64,000 bases of DNA from Negativicutes bacterium (GCA_031292035.1 JARLHX010000044.1:11746-75745), one strand, 5' to 3'. Numbered from the stretch's first letter, positions 43,812-53,279 are shown. A program made the numbers and translations. Notes: generated from the sequence alone by a model not told the origin.

Positions 43812-44067
43812 GCAAGGGGTGTAAACAGTCATACAACTATTACACTTAATGATCTTTAGACATTGCCAAAATCGATCTAATAGTATAAAATGAATATAGA
43901 CATATAATTAAAAAAATTATTAATGTCGATAAAATTTTCTGAGTAATGAGCACTGGCCCCATTAAATTGAAAGAGATGGGGTTAGCTTGATTTACTTTCG
44001 CAAAAGCCATGTGAAATGACAGGCTGATAGCGATACTTTCAGCTAGCGGAGAAAGAAGGCAAGATTG
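43812..44067. other. AT-rich gap without a gene
   Basis: No credible gene. It contains an AT-rich stretch (43850-43930) and a CCCCAT/ATGGGG inverted repeat with a 13-base loop near 43957-43981, which may be a weak terminator or leader structure. Confidence 0.4.
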
Positions 44068-44238
44068 ATGATTGATTCAAAGGGACTGACGATTTATCGG
44101 ATGACCCCTCGGGAAGTCGAACAATTCTTATCGGCAAAGTATGGCGATAAACTTGTGGCAGTCAATGCCCTTAAGCTGGCAAAGCAAAATCAAAAGCGCG
44201 TCAACTATGGTCAAGGTTTTCGGGAAAGCACGTACTAG
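44068..44238 (+). CDS. Small hypothetical protein, 56 aa
   Basis: A short frame encoding a basic, helical peptide (starting MIDSKGLTIYRMTPREVEQF, then YGDKLVAVNALKLAKQNQKR). The AAGAAGG-type site upstream is modest. It is followed by two other tiny genes in the same direction. No family is recognised, and it could be a remnant of a mobile gene set. Confidence 0.45.
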   Translation: MIDSKGLTIYRMTPREVEQFLSAKYGDKLVAVNALKLAKQNQKRVNYGQGFRESTY

Positions 44239-44413
44239 GGCGGTAGACTCCCAGCTTAGGCGGGCTTTGCCCTGATACCTCTGGGGATAAGACGTGGAAA
44301 TGGTTTGGCGGAGCAAAACCGAATGGCAGTGCCAGGTATCGCAGAAATAGCGCGGCAGGTTTGTATGTAAGCGAGAAAGACCAGCGCAAAACAGAATGGG
44401 GCTAGGAGGAAGA

Positions 44414-44572
44414 ATGAAGGGTAAGGATAATTGGTCATTCTACCAAGATTCACACGGAACATGGCGATGGAAGCGGACCACATTCGTCGGTAAGGTTGTT
44501 GGCTACTCGCAAGGCTATCAAGACAAGGCAGATTGTATTGCCAATGCTAAAATTGTCGGTTACGTGGGCTAG
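44414..44572 (+). CDS. DUF1508/YegP-like small protein, 52 aa
   Basis: AGGAGGAAG before ATG 44414 gives a good start. The peptide has FYQDSHGTWRWKRTTFVGKV, then GYSQGYQDKADCIANAKIVGY. This follows the YegP/DUF1508 pattern of a W-R-W strand, a G-K-V-V turn and a K-x-D-C-x-x-A helix; one repeat instead of two. Function is unknown. Confidence 0.65.
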   Translation: MKGKDNWSFYQDSHGTWRWKRTTFVGKVVGYSQGYQDKADCIANAKIVGYVG

Positions 44573-44701
44573 CAGGCTGATTTGTCTATAGCTCGATTCT
44601 TTATGCTCTCTTCGCGCAGGATGATGCAAAGAGCATAAAGAAGAAGCAGGAAGCGCAGTCCGATCTAAAGGCGAGGGACCGAAAGGGGTGCAACGCAGTT
44701 G

Positions 44702-44974
44702 ATGAAGACTCATGCTGCTATCGTAAGCATGTTGAGGACCCAGGAAAAAACCTTGACAGCCGAATTCGGCGTCCGTGAGATGGGGCTTGTTTCGTCAAAT
44801 GTCGAATACAAGCCGGTTTCCAGCGTTTGCTTGTTTGTCGGTGGGTTGGAACCATCTGGTTTTGAGCGACTGCAATCTTACTTGGAAGAGCTGCTGGGGT
44901 TGACGGTTCAAGTGATTGCCAGAGCGAATGCCAACGGGGCTTTCCGTCATGTGTTTACTCAGCCTAGGCCGTAA
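44702..44974 (+). CDS. Degenerate MNT nucleotidyltransferase-like protein
   Basis: A 90-residue protein starting at ATG 44702 (or TTG 44699). Its layout matches a minimal nucleotidyltransferase: a first helix with LRTQEKTLTAEFGV, a strand REMGLVSS where the family has a GLFGS loop, a strand VCLFVG where the family has the DIDLLV metal site, and a late LQSYLEELLGLTVQVIA, close to the usual LEELLG-x-VDLV. The Gly-Ser loop and both Asp residues are missing, so it should not be catalytic. No HEPN partner is next to it. This is an inference from pattern alone. Confidence 0.5.
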   Translation: MKTHAAIVSMLRTQEKTLTAEFGVREMGLVSSNVEYKPVSSVCLFVGGLEPSGFERLQSYLEELLGLTVQVIARANANGAFRHVFTQPRP

Positions 44975-44997
44975 CTGGCGACCTTGGCAGGGCGATG

Positions 44998-45021
44998 GCG
45001 GGTTTATGACCCGCTGTTTTT
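44998..45021 (+). terminator. Terminator after the MNT-like gene
   Basis: GCGGGT, loop TTATG, ACCCGC, then TG and five T. Confidence 0.85.
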
Positions 45022-45211
45022 GTTTTTGCGTCCTGCTTGCTTGTGCCGGATCGTTACTAGATATTCACAGCCGATGATTTGTCTGATAGACCTATAATTT
45101 CGGAGGATTGTGGAAAAAACATTAATAGTAGGTAAGCAAGGAACGAAAGTTAAGGGGAAGACTAATTTTGTATTTGCATGCAGATAATATGGTTGTCCAG
45201 GAGGAGTTATT

Positions 45212-45382
45212 ATGAATGATGTAAAGGATATGCCCCAAGATACACCACAGGAACAGCCTGAAGGTCAGGGCGAAATTGTGATCTCAGAAGAGAAAAAAGC
45301 CCATCTCGATAAACTGATTGAAGAATTTAAGTTGACCAATCCGGCAAAAAATAATAAAAAACGCTACAAAGGCATTTTTTAA
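45212..45382 (+). CDS. Small acidic protein, 56 aa
   Basis: CAGGAGGAG before ATG 45212. The N-terminal half is acidic and Pro/Gln-rich (DTPQEQPEGQGE). The second half is a charged helix ending in a basic tail (NNKKRYKGIF). It is probably an intrinsically disordered small protein. Not recognised. A terminator lies at 45496. Confidence 0.6.
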   Translation: MNDVKDMPQDTPQEQPEGQGEIVISEEKKAHLDKLIEEFKLTNPAKNNKKRYKGIF

Positions 45383-45495
45383 TCTTTGGGCGAAGTTCTT
45401 GGGATATTGGCAGAACCGTTTTTTTCAATTGCGCTGTTATTCCGGATGCGGAAAAAAGGGACGTTTTGGAATTGGATAGTAAGTTTGACTAGCGG

Positions 45496-45525
45496 GCAGC
45501 TCATCAGCCAGATGTGCTGCTTTTT
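45496..45525 (+). terminator. Terminator hairpin
   Basis: GCAGC-T-CATC, loop AGCCA, GATG-T-GCTGC, then TTTTT. Confidence 0.8.
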
Positions 45526-45669
45526 GTCATTCGCTGGATTTTAGAGACTTAGCAGTTGATATCAGGCGCCAAGTTGCTTGCTATGAGGCGAAGAATCTAT
45601 CATGAAAAAATAAATTATTGTATTATTATTCAATATTATTGCTAAAAATGTAAAGTTAGTGGAAAAATA

Positions 45670-45698
45670 TTGACTAGATTTTTTAGACAAACTATAAT
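45670..45698 (+). promoter_or_regulatory. Promoter of the riboswitch-chemoreceptor unit
   Basis: TTGACT (45670-45675), 17-base spacer, TATAAT (45693-45698), about 65 bases before the riboswitch aptamer. Confidence 0.85.
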
Positions 45699-45764
45699 GT
45701 AGGGGATAAAGATTTACAAAAATCAACAAATAATTATAATATTTCCTAAAATGACAACTTAATC

Positions 45765-45856
45765 ATACAGGGCATACTTGTCGAAAGGCAAGGACGCAAA
45801 GCCATGGGTCTAAGGGGCGTGGGAGCCTACGATTGCCAGGTTGCACTTTTTTATTG
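45765..45856 (+). ncRNA. Cyclic di-GMP-I (GEMM) riboswitch
   Basis: The aptamer core is clear: a GAAA tetraloop hairpin (GTCGAAAGGC region), then AGGACGCAAAGCCATGGG, then a linker and the second hairpin ending in TTGCCAGGTTGCA. The ACGCAAAGCC segment and tetraloop/receptor are diagnostic of the GEMM-I class that binds c-di-GMP. A terminator hairpin at 45883 lies between it and the chemoreceptor start, which fits transcriptional control. Confidence 0.9.
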
Positions 45857-45882
45857 CTACATTTATGTAGATTGAACAGTGA

Positions 45883-45906
45883 AGACCTGAAAAGGTCTAT
45901 TTTTTG
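45883..45906 (+). terminator. Riboswitch expression-platform terminator
   Basis: AGACCT, GAAA loop, AGGTCT, then ATTTTTTG. It is 83 bases before the chemoreceptor start codon and follows the c-di-GMP aptamer by ~25 bases. Confidence 0.8.
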
Positions 45907-45988
45907 TGTCTTTTTTATTTAATAGGCTTTTGGCGCGAATTTGACATAGCGGATGAATGGGTATGAAAGAAAAATTGGAGGAAGACAA

Positions 45989-47974
45989 ATGAGGCTCACG
46001 TTTAATATAAAACAAAAATTAGTGGTCTATGTGACATTACTGATTATCATGGCCGTGGTGGCGGTTACATTGCCGGCTCTCTATTTCTTTTCGGATAACT
46101 TGGAAAAAGCTTATGAACGGCAAGCCTCGGTGGGAGTGGAAGGATTAAACCATGTTTTAGAAAATTATAAAACAGCGGCTGCCAATCAGGCCACCGTTTT
46201 TTCCCGGCACCCCGGGGTAATCAAGGCGGTTGAAGAACGGGATACGGCGGGGCTTCTGCGTATTCTCGGACCGCTGGCAAAAGACGCCGGCTTCGACTCG
46301 GTCACCATATCTGATGATAAAGGTGTTGTTATTGCCCGGACACATGACGCGAAAATAGGCGACAGTGTCGCCAATCAGGCCAACGTGCAGGCCGCCCTCA
46401 AGGGAACGACTGTCGCCGCCATTGAACCAGGCACGGTAGTGAAATTATCTGTTCGGGCGGGTGCCCCGGTGAAAAGCGATGACGGGCGTATTGTCGGCGT
46501 GATTACACCAGGCTACAATGCCAGCAGGGACGAAATCGTCGACCAAGTGAAGCAGTTGTTCGGGGTGGAGGCCACAATGTTTCTTGGTGACGAGCGGGTT
46601 GCCACAACGATCATCCAAGATGGCAAACGGGTTATAGGGACCAAACTGAATGAGACGATTGCCGACAAGGTGTTGAAGCAGGGACAAAAGTATAGTGGAC
46701 ATACCGATATTTTAGGTAAGGAATATGTAACGACATATATACCGCTTATGGGAGCAGACAAAAAGCCGATGGGGGTTCTTTTCGCGGGTCAGGAAATGGG
46801 CGGGTTGGTAGCCGAAAAGAGAAAAATGATGTTGGTTATTGGTCTGGTGGCCTTCTGCACTTTGGGAATTGGCATGCTTTTCGCGTTTTTACTGGCGAAA
46901 GGCATAACCAATCCGATCATCAAGCTGGTGGAAGGCGTCGGAAAAGTGGCGTCAGGGGATCTAACCCAAAAAGTGACGGTGGATTCCCGCGACGAGATTG
47001 GTGATTTGGCTAACAACTTCAACGGTATGGTCGATCAGCTCAAGGCGCTGGTGGCCCGGGTGAGTCATTTGGCGGAAAACCTGTCGGCATCTTCGGAGGA
47101 GCTTAATGCCAGCGCCGAACAGTCGGCCCAAGCTGCTGACCAGATCGCGATTGTCATCAGTGATGTGGCAGCCGGTGCCGAAAAACAACTCGAAGCAGTT
47201 GATAACACCGCTTCGATCGTCGGACAAATGTCGGCAGGCACCCGGCAAATTGCCGCCAGCACCGACGCAGTTGCCGAAACCTCGGCTAAATCGGCCGGCG
47301 CCGCCCAAGAGGGCAGCAAAGCGGTGGAAAAAGCGATTACTCAAATGGGCCAAATCGAAGAGACGGTTGCCCGCTCGGCCGAAGTCGTGATCAAGCTGGG
47401 CGAGCGGTCCAAAGAAATAGGCCAGATCATCGATACCATCTCCGGCATCGCTGGGCAAACTAATTTGCTGGCCCTAAACGCCGCGATCGAAGCGGCCCGG
47501 GCCGGTGAGGCGGGACGCGGCTTTGCTGTTGTGGCCGAAGAAGTCCGCAATCTGGCCGAGCAGTCGCAGGAAGCAGCCAAACAGATTGCTGGTCTCATCA
47601 ACCAAATCCAGCAGGACACCGGCATTGCTGTTGTTGCGATGAGCGAAGGGAGTAAAGAGGTTCGAATAGGAGCGGAAGTAGTAAATGACGCTGGGCGAGC
47701 TTTTACGGGAATCTTCGCTTCATTCAATGAAGTGACCGCTCAGATCAAAGAAATAGCAGCAGCCATTCAGCAGATGGCCAGTGGCAGTCAGCAGATTGTG
47801 GTATCAGTACGGGAAATCGACGTAATTGGCAAAGATACAGCCGGTCAGTCGCAGACCGTATCTGCCGCCACTGAGGAACAGTCCGCCACAATGGAAGAAA
47901 TCGCTGCGTCAAGCAGGGCGCTGGCCAAGATGGCGGAAGAACTGACTCAGGCTGTTAGTGAATTTAAGTTATAA
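45989..47974 (+). CDS. Methyl-accepting chemotaxis protein under c-di-GMP riboswitch
   Basis: A 661-residue chemoreceptor. Signal-anchor helix at ~10-35; a Cache-type extracellular domain with [51 protein letters not shown] and [20 protein letters not shown]; second helix ~285-305; HAMP; and the signalling tip [38 protein letters not shown]. The Cache part resembles sCache domains that bind small carboxylates. Its mRNA leader holds a c-di-GMP-I riboswitch, so the second messenger sets receptor level. GGAGGAAG selects ATG 45989. Confidence 0.93.
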   Translation: MRLTFNIKQKLVVYVTLLIIMAVVAVTLPALYFFSDNLEKAYERQASVGVEGLNHVLENYKTAAANQATVFSRHPGVIKAVEERDTAGLLRILGPLAKDAGFDSVTISDDKGVVIARTHDAKIGDSVANQANVQAALKGTTVAAIEPGTVVKLSVRAGAPVKSDDGRIVGVITPGYNASRDEIVDQVKQLFGVEATMFLGDERVATTIIQDGKRVIGTKLNETIADKVLKQGQKYSGHTDILGKEYVTTYIPLMGADKKPMGVLFAGQEMGGLVAEKRKMMLVIGLVAFCTLGIGMLFAFLLAKGITNPIIKLVEGVGKVASGDLTQKVTVDSRDEIGDLANNFNGMVDQLKALVARVSHLAENLSASSEELNASAEQSAQAADQIAIVISDVAAGAEKQLEAVDNTASIVGQMSAGTRQIAASTDAVAETSAKSAGAAQEGSKAVEKAITQMGQIEETVARSAEVVIKLGERSKEIGQIIDTISGIAGQTNLLALNAAIEAARAGEAGRGFAVVAEEVRNLAEQSQEAAKQIAGLINQIQQDTGIAVVAMSEGSKEVRIGAEVVNDAGRAFTGIFASFNEVTAQIKEIAAAIQQMASGSQQIVVSVREIDVIGKDTAGQSQTVSAATEEQSATMEEIAASSRALAKMAEELTQAVSEFKL

Positions 47975-48065
47975 GGCATTAGGCCAAAGCCAGAAACAGG
48001 GAGTACGCGTATTAAAAGCAGGTTGGACTGACGTGCAATAAGCTAGGCGAATATTTTTTGATTCA

Positions 48066-48100
48066 CAAGACCACTGTTGCGAGATGCAGCGGTGGTCTTG
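48066..48100 (+). terminator. Terminator after the chemoreceptor gene
   Basis: CAAGACCAC pairs with GTGGTCTTG; inner bases partly pair; T-rich after. A separate 9-bp inverted repeat, TTAGCGCGG/CCGCGCTAA, lies at 48261-48285. No gene is seen from 47975 to 48381. Confidence 0.75.
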
Positions 48101-48381
48101 GTGGTTTCTAGGAGGCGAATGTTCTTTCACTAGCAAGGAAACACTTGCTTTAGGCAAAAAATGCTGTTTTAAGTAATTTCTATGCGATAATGAGTGTCCT
48201 GGCAGGAATAACCCTTTTTTTGTCAAATAAAATGAATACAGTCAACTTTGTAGTAACGATTTAGCGCGGGTTTCTGCCGCGCTAATGGTGTGTAATAAGA
48301 CCGTCTTCGCTTAGCCTGAATTTTCCCGGAGTGGTTGCTCGATATTGTAGGAAAAATGTCAGGAGGTCAATTGTAAGTTTG

Positions 48382-50367
48382 ATGAGAAAGACGAAATACC
48401 CGGAGACAGAGCAGGAACAACAATTTGCGACTGGAAGGCACACTGCGAAGGCGCCGCTTCAAAAGAATGCGAATTACTGGGCTCGGATAACCGAATGTCT
48501 GCTCGATTTAAACGCAGACTCTCCAGCAAACATTCAGCGCCTGACGACGGTGTGTGGCGAATTGTTAGGGGCGGATTGCGTATTCTATCATCGCCTTGAA
48601 CAGGGACTGCTGTGTGTTTGGGGACAGTGGCAGGCACCCCCGGACTTTCCGCTGGAAGCCCTGCCGGAAGGGCATATCTGTTATGATGTGATCCGAAGTA
48701 TGGAGGATGGACCGACAGTCATCCGTAATCTCGCCCAAACCTCTTATTTTACGACCGATACTTATGTGAAAAAATATGGACTGCAGACCTATGCCGGGAG
48801 GCCGGTATTGTTAGATGGACAACATGTTGGCTCTTTGTGTGCGGTATATCGCCAGGATGTCGCGGTGGACGAATCCGACTTAACGGTAATCCGCCTGATT
48901 GCAGATGCGATCGGCGTGGAGGAAGTGCGCCTGCAGGCAACGGAAAGGTTGCAAAAGCGCGGCGACATCTTTCGGTTGGTGGCAGAGTCGTCGCCTGACG
49001 CCATTCGCGTTCTGGATGGCGACGGCGTAGTGCAGTATGTCAATCCCTGTGCCAGTCAGTTGTTTGGCAAGGCTGGCGGGCAGTTAATTGGCAAGCGGCA
49101 GGAAGAATTGTATTCGCCGTCGGTCGCAAAAGGGCGCCGGAATAAAATCCGCCAAGTGTTTGAAAGTGGCCGGATGATCACTTTTCAGGACACCACCCCT
49201 TTTGTTGGTGAAGGGGCCTGGTTTGAAAACCGCCTGGTGCCGCTCTGGAACGAAGAGGGTGACATCAATGCCATTATGGAGATTTCCCGGGATGTTACCG
49301 AGAGTAGGCAGGCGGAGGAAAAACTCAGGCGGATTAGTCTGCGGGACGCTCTGACCGGATTGTATAATCGCGCCTATTTCGAAGAGGAACTCAAACGTCT
49401 TGACGCCAGACGCAAGGGAACGGTAGGGATGTTGATTCTTGATGTTGACGGTTTGAAAATGGTCAACGACATTTTCGGCCATGACAAAGGCGATCAACTG
49501 CTCATCCAGGCGGCGGATTGTCTCAGGCGCTGCTTCCGCAAGAATGACATTATTTCCCGCATCGGCGGGGATGAATTTGCCGTGATATTGAAAAAGGTGA
49601 CAGACGCCGAACTGGAGGCCCTTTGCGCTCGGCTGCGAGCCACTTTAGCCGAGGTTCAGCTGTCAGATTATCTGATTTCGCTACAGGCCTCGGTGGGCTA
49701 TGCAATCTCCCCCGGTCCGCAGATCAAGGCAGCCGAACTCTTTCGTACTGCCGATACCCGGATGTATCGCAATAAACTGAATCGGCGGGACACCATCCAA
49801 GGAACCAACCTGGACACGTTAAAGCAGATGCTGGCAGAGCGCGATTATCTCAGCGACAGGCACAGGGAACGGTTGCAGCAGCTTATGGTCGCCGTGGCCA
49901 GACGGCTGAGTTGGCCGGAAACAGTGGTGGAAAATTTACGGCTGTTCGCTCAGTTTCATGATATCGGTAAAGTCGCTATTTCTGACAGCATTCTATTCAA
50001 ATCCGGTCCCCTTACCCCAGAAGAACGGCTGGAGATTCAGCGCCATTGTGAGCTTGGTTATCGTGTTGCTCAGTACTCCTCTGACCTGGCGCCGATTTCC
50101 GAATGGATTTTGAAGCATCAGGAATATTGGAATGGTGCCGGATATCCGTTGGGTCTCAAAGGGGAAGAGATCCCGGCTGAATGCCGAATGCTGGCCATAG
50201 TGGAAGCTTTTGACGCGATGACCAGTGATCGACCATACAGAAAAGCATTGACCTGCGAAGATGCGGTCGGGGAGATAAAGCGCTGCGCCGGGTCCCAGTT
50301 CGACCCAACCCTGGTGGATGTGTTCATTCAAACCATCCAGGCGCCTGGAGGCAGAAAACCGAATTGA
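48382..50367 (+). CDS. GAF-PAS-GGDEF-HD signalling protein
   Basis: A ~661-residue cytoplasmic protein. Order: GAF (residues ~30-190, VCGELLGADCVFYHRLEQ on), PAS (~200-310, LVAESSPDAIRVLDGDG), GGDEF (~320-475, with LTGLYNRAYFEEEL and the intact active loop IGGDEFAVIL), then HD (~495-650, FHDIGKVAISDSIL). The HD part has HQEYWNGAGYP and IVEAFDAM where HD-GYP enzymes usually have HHE and VAD, so phosphodiesterase activity is doubtful. It likely makes c-di-GMP, near a c-di-GMP riboswitch. AGGAGGTC at 48361 is far from ATG 48382; TTG 48379 or the frame from 48331 are alternatives. Confidence 0.88.
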   Translation: MRKTKYPETEQEQQFATGRHTAKAPLQKNANYWARITECLLDLNADSPANIQRLTTVCGELLGADCVFYHRLEQGLLCVWGQWQAPPDFPLEALPEGHICYDVIRSMEDGPTVIRNLAQTSYFTTDTYVKKYGLQTYAGRPVLLDGQHVGSLCAVYRQDVAVDESDLTVIRLIADAIGVEEVRLQATERLQKRGDIFRLVAESSPDAIRVLDGDGVVQYVNPCASQLFGKAGGQLIGKRQEELYSPSVAKGRRNKIRQVFESGRMITFQDTTPFVGEGAWFENRLVPLWNEEGDINAIMEISRDVTESRQAEEKLRRISLRDALTGLYNRAYFEEELKRLDARRKGTVGMLILDVDGLKMVNDIFGHDKGDQLLIQAADCLRRCFRKNDIISRIGGDEFAVILKKVTDAELEALCARLRATLAEVQLSDYLISLQASVGYAISPGPQIKAAELFRTADTRMYRNKLNRRDTIQGTNLDTLKQMLAERDYLSDRHRERLQQLMVAVARRLSWPETVVENLRLFAQFHDIGKVAISDSILFKSGPLTPEERLEIQRHCELGYRVAQYSSDLAPISEWILKHQEYWNGAGYPLGLKGEEIPAECRMLAIVEAFDAMTSDRPYRKALTCEDAVGEIKRCAGSQFDPTLVDVFIQTIQAPGGRKPN

Positions 50368-50382
50368 GCCTTGGTGACATAA

Positions 50383-50419
50383 GAAAGATCTGCTTTGCAG
50401 CCAGCGAGGCAGATCTTTC
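50383..50419 (+). terminator. Terminator after the GGDEF gene
   Basis: GAAAGATCTGC pairs with GCAGATCTTTC around a 15-base loop. Confidence 0.75.
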
Positions 50420-50569
50420 GATGTTTTCTAGCTGCTGGCCAAGTAGTGCCGGGGATCAAGTCACCCCAGCGGAAAATCCATGAAGACAGAGGAAATGGCT
50501 GTTGGTCGCCGAATTGTTGTGGTAAAGACGACTGGCTAGATGAGGCGATCCTGACGACGGAGGGGCAAA

Positions 50570-51760
50570 ATGGCCGACGCCTTTGCAAATCCAAACAGGT
50601 TTGGCGACTTTAAGCGGCGGTATGAGCTGTTGCGCGAAGTGGGCCTGGTTTTTCTGAAGCTGGGGACGATTGCATTCGGCGGTCCGGCGGCTCACATCGC
50701 TATGATGGAAGCAGAATTTGTCCAGAAGCGCCAGTGGCTGGATCGCAGCCGCTTTTTGGATTTGGTTGGCGCGGCCAATCTCATTCCGGGACCGACATCC
50801 ACCGAACTGGCCATCTATCTCGGGTACCTCCGGGCGGGTTGGCCGGGACTTGCTTTGGCCGGACTGTGTTTTATCTTGCCGGCCATGCTGATTGTCATGT
50901 TTTTCGCTCATCTTTATGTATCTTATGGCGCGCTGCCTCAGATTAGCTGGGCGCTTTACGGGATTAAGCCGGTTATTATTGCGATCATTATTTTAGCGGT
51001 ATGGAATCTGGGTAGAGCTGCGGTGAAAGACCGGACAACTGCTGCAGGCGGTATAGTGGCGCTGGGGCTGGCTGTGGCGTCGCTCAATCCATTGGTTGTT
51101 CTTGTGACCAGTGGCTTCTTTGTCGTGCTGCTGCGGCGACTGGGCAGCAGGACAACGCTGTTGGCAGCAGTGCCGCTACTAGGAGCTGTCGGTGGGGCGA
51201 CTGGCGATCTGGCCCCGCTTTCTTTCGGCGGAAAAATGTCGCTTGCCACCTTGTTTTTACTTTTTCTGAAGACCGGCGCGATTCTCTATGGCAGCGGCTA
51301 TGTGTTATTGGCTTTTTTGTGGTCGGATTTCGTGGACTATTATCAGGTGCTGACCGATCAACAGCTCTTGGATGCGGTTGCGGTGGGCCAGTTTACCCCT
51401 GGACCGGTTTTTACCACCGCCACCTTTATCGGTTTTGTCGTCGCCGGGGTACCTGGAGCTATTGTTTCTACCATTGCCATTTTTCTGCCGTCCTTTCTTT
51501 TTGTGCCGATGATCAATCTCTTTTTGCAAAAAGTCAAATCTTCGAGGCTGGCAACCGATTTTCTCGCCGGAGTGATTGTCGCGTCGTTGGCTTTGATGGC
51601 AATGGTCACATGGTCGCTGGCCATGGCTTCGATTATTGATTGGCTGGCCGCTGGCCTGGCTGGCATCGCTTTTTTTGCGCTGGCGAAATTCAGAGTCAAT
51701 TCTACCTGGCTGATTCTTGGCGGCGGGCTGATCGGCTTGATAAAATATCTGCTTAGCTAG
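50570..51760 (+). CDS. Chromate transporter family protein (ChrA-like, long form)
   Basis: A 396-residue, two-domain CHR transporter. The first domain has IAFGGPAAHIAMMEAEFV, LVGAANLIPGPTSTELAIYLGYLRAGWPG and a run of helices. The second domain repeats the pattern (FLKTGAILYGSGYVLLAFL, AVAVGQFTPGPVFTTATFIG). Long CHR proteins export chromate; some may move sulfate or other oxyanions. No regulator is adjacent. Start ATG 50570 behind GGAGGGG. Confidence 0.92.
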   Translation: MADAFANPNRFGDFKRRYELLREVGLVFLKLGTIAFGGPAAHIAMMEAEFVQKRQWLDRSRFLDLVGAANLIPGPTSTELAIYLGYLRAGWPGLALAGLCFILPAMLIVMFFAHLYVSYGALPQISWALYGIKPVIIAIIILAVWNLGRAAVKDRTTAAGGIVALGLAVASLNPLVVLVTSGFFVVLLRRLGSRTTLLAAVPLLGAVGGATGDLAPLSFGGKMSLATLFLLFLKTGAILYGSGYVLLAFLWSDFVDYYQVLTDQQLLDAVAVGQFTPGPVFTTATFIGFVVAGVPGAIVSTIAIFLPSFLFVPMINLFLQKVKSSRLATDFLAGVIVASLALMAMVTWSLAMASIIDWLAAGLAGIAFFALAKFRVNSTWLILGGGLIGLIKYLLS

Positions 51761-51828
51761 CCGCCCGGTTTGGGTGGCTGGGAGAAACGCTGCTGGGGAA
51801 AGGGTAATCTTTGGTTTGGAGGGTATCA

Positions 51829-52659
51829 ATGACTGATTTATGCGACATACGGTGTTTCGTCCTGGACCTTGACGGTACGGTTTATCTTGGCGGCAAATTA
51901 CTTCCCGGTGCGCTTGCTTTTATCGATTATCTGCGGGAAAGCGAAAGGGATTTCCTTTTTCTGACGAATAATTCTTCCCGACATGCCGAATATTATGTGC
52001 AAAAACTAGCTGCCTTCGGGGTGCGGTGCACGGTGGAGGATATATTGACGGCCGGTGAAGCCACAGCCCAGTATATCAAGAAACTGAAGGCCGGAGCCCG
52101 GGTGTACCTGGTGGGTACGCCGGAGTTGGAGCAGGAGTTTCAGCAGCATGGCTTTACTTTGACAGCAGATGCCCCCGACTTTGTTGTCCTCGGGTTTGAT
52201 ACCACCCTGACCTATGAAAAGCTGGCTGTAGCCTGTCGGCTGATCAGAAAGGGCGTTGCGTTTATCGCTACCCACCCTGATTTGAACTGCCCGGTAGAAG
52301 ATGGATATATTCCTGATTGTGGGGCGATGACTGCCCTGATTCATTCCTCGACAGGGGTGTCGCCAAAGGTAATTGGCAAGCCCAACCGCGAGATTATTGA
52401 CATGATTTTGGCGAAGCGAGGAGATTATCAGCCATGGCAAATGGCGATGGTTGGTGACCGCCTTTATACCGATATCGCCACCGGACGGAATGCCGGGATA
52501 AAAACGGTCTTGGTTTTGAGCGGGGAAACCGCCAGAGGTGACCTTGAAGGCAGCCCGATCCAGCCCGATTATGTCAGCGAACATTTGGCTGCACTGCTCA
52601 GCCGACTAAAAGACAGCGATCAGCGAAAAGCGCTGAAGGAATCGACCGGCCGGTGTTGA
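51829..52659 (+). CDS. HAD-IIA phosphatase (NagD-like)
   Basis: A 276-residue HAD hydrolase. Motif I is FVLDLDGTVYLGGKLLPGA with the nucleophile Asp, motif II is FLTNNSSRHAEYY, and motifs III-IV are KPNREIIDMIL and VGDRLYTDIATGRNAGIKTVLV. A large C2-type cap lies between. The NagD-like group removes phosphate from sugars or nucleotides; the substrate is not defined. GGAGGG before ATG 51829 sets the start, 69 bases after chrA, so the two may be co-transcribed. Confidence 0.92.
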   Translation: MTDLCDIRCFVLDLDGTVYLGGKLLPGALAFIDYLRESERDFLFLTNNSSRHAEYYVQKLAAFGVRCTVEDILTAGEATAQYIKKLKAGARVYLVGTPELEQEFQQHGFTLTADAPDFVVLGFDTTLTYEKLAVACRLIRKGVAFIATHPDLNCPVEDGYIPDCGAMTALIHSSTGVSPKVIGKPNREIIDMILAKRGDYQPWQMAMVGDRLYTDIATGRNAGIKTVLVLSGETARGDLEGSPIQPDYVSEHLAALLSRLKDSDQRKALKESTGRC

Positions 52660-52740
52660 ATTGAACAACTGAGAGATCACGCTGCACCAGGCAGGAGTAA
52701 GTTTGCCGGAAAGGCTTCCCGGCTGAGGAGCTGACTGGAC

Positions 52741-52968
52741 ATGGGAATTCGCCAGCCCAAAGAGGATAATGCGCCGGAAAAGGGCGTGGTGGCTAAAAAA
52801 CTGATGATGCAATTTATCTGCCCCAGGTGCAACCGTGACTTGACCTGGGCCTACGAATACGCCAGTGTGTACTGCCGGGTCTGTGACCGTTGGATCAAGG
52901 CTGCACAGATGAAACGGATCAATCCGGCGCGGATTGACCCTGAGAAGAGCCAGCTTCTTTTATTTTAG
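52741..52968 (+). CDS. Small zinc-ribbon protein, 75 aa
   Basis: A small protein with a Lys/Glu-rich N-terminus, one zinc knuckle (FICPRCNRDLTWAYEYASVYCRVCDRW) and a short hydrophobic end (QLLLF). The two CxxC pairs are 16 residues apart, typical of a treble-clef or ribbon site. GAGGAG lies about nine bases before ATG 52741; ATG 52804 could be an internal start. Not recognised as a named family. Confidence 0.65.
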   Translation: MGIRQPKEDNAPEKGVVAKKLMMQFICPRCNRDLTWAYEYASVYCRVCDRWIKAAQMKRINPARIDPEKSQLLLF

Positions 52969-53089
52969 AGTTTTAGCCAGCCTTCGCGGGAGCATCTTGC
53001 GAGGGCTTTTGTCTGCGGGGCTTCGGCTTTTCAAACGGTGGCAACTTTTTTGTGCATTGGATGGTCCTAAAACTGGCAGGAAGCCAATA

Positions 53090-53118
53090 TTGACATAGAT
53101 TTGTGAAGATGCTATAAT
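53090..53118 (+). promoter_or_regulatory. Promoter of tRNA-Arg(TCT)
   Basis: TTGACA (53090-53095), 17-base spacer, TATAAT (53113-53118). The leader to the tRNA is ~80 bases, longer than for the other tRNAs here. Confidence 0.88.
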
Positions 53119-53203
53119 TCTTCAGGTGGAGAAAGAGGCCGGTCTTCTTTTGACGAGACCGTGAGATCACTTCCTCGTTACGAATCGAAACCCAATTCAA
53201 TAT

Positions 53204-53279
53204 GCGCCTGTAGCTCAGAGGATAGAGCAACGGACTTCTAATCCGTTGGTCGTACGTTCGAATCGTACCAGGCGCGCCA
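53204..53279 (+). tRNA. tRNA-Arg (TCT)
   Basis: Acceptor GCGCCTG/CAGGCGC, anticodon TCT in CTTCTAA, CGTTCGAATCG T-arm, encoded CCA. It marks the left border of the accessory region. Confidence 0.95.

Noticed and set aside
53204..53279. tRNA-Arg(TCT) as att site for the accessory region
   Set aside because: No second copy of its 3' end was found to the right within the window, so integration into this tRNA is not shown.
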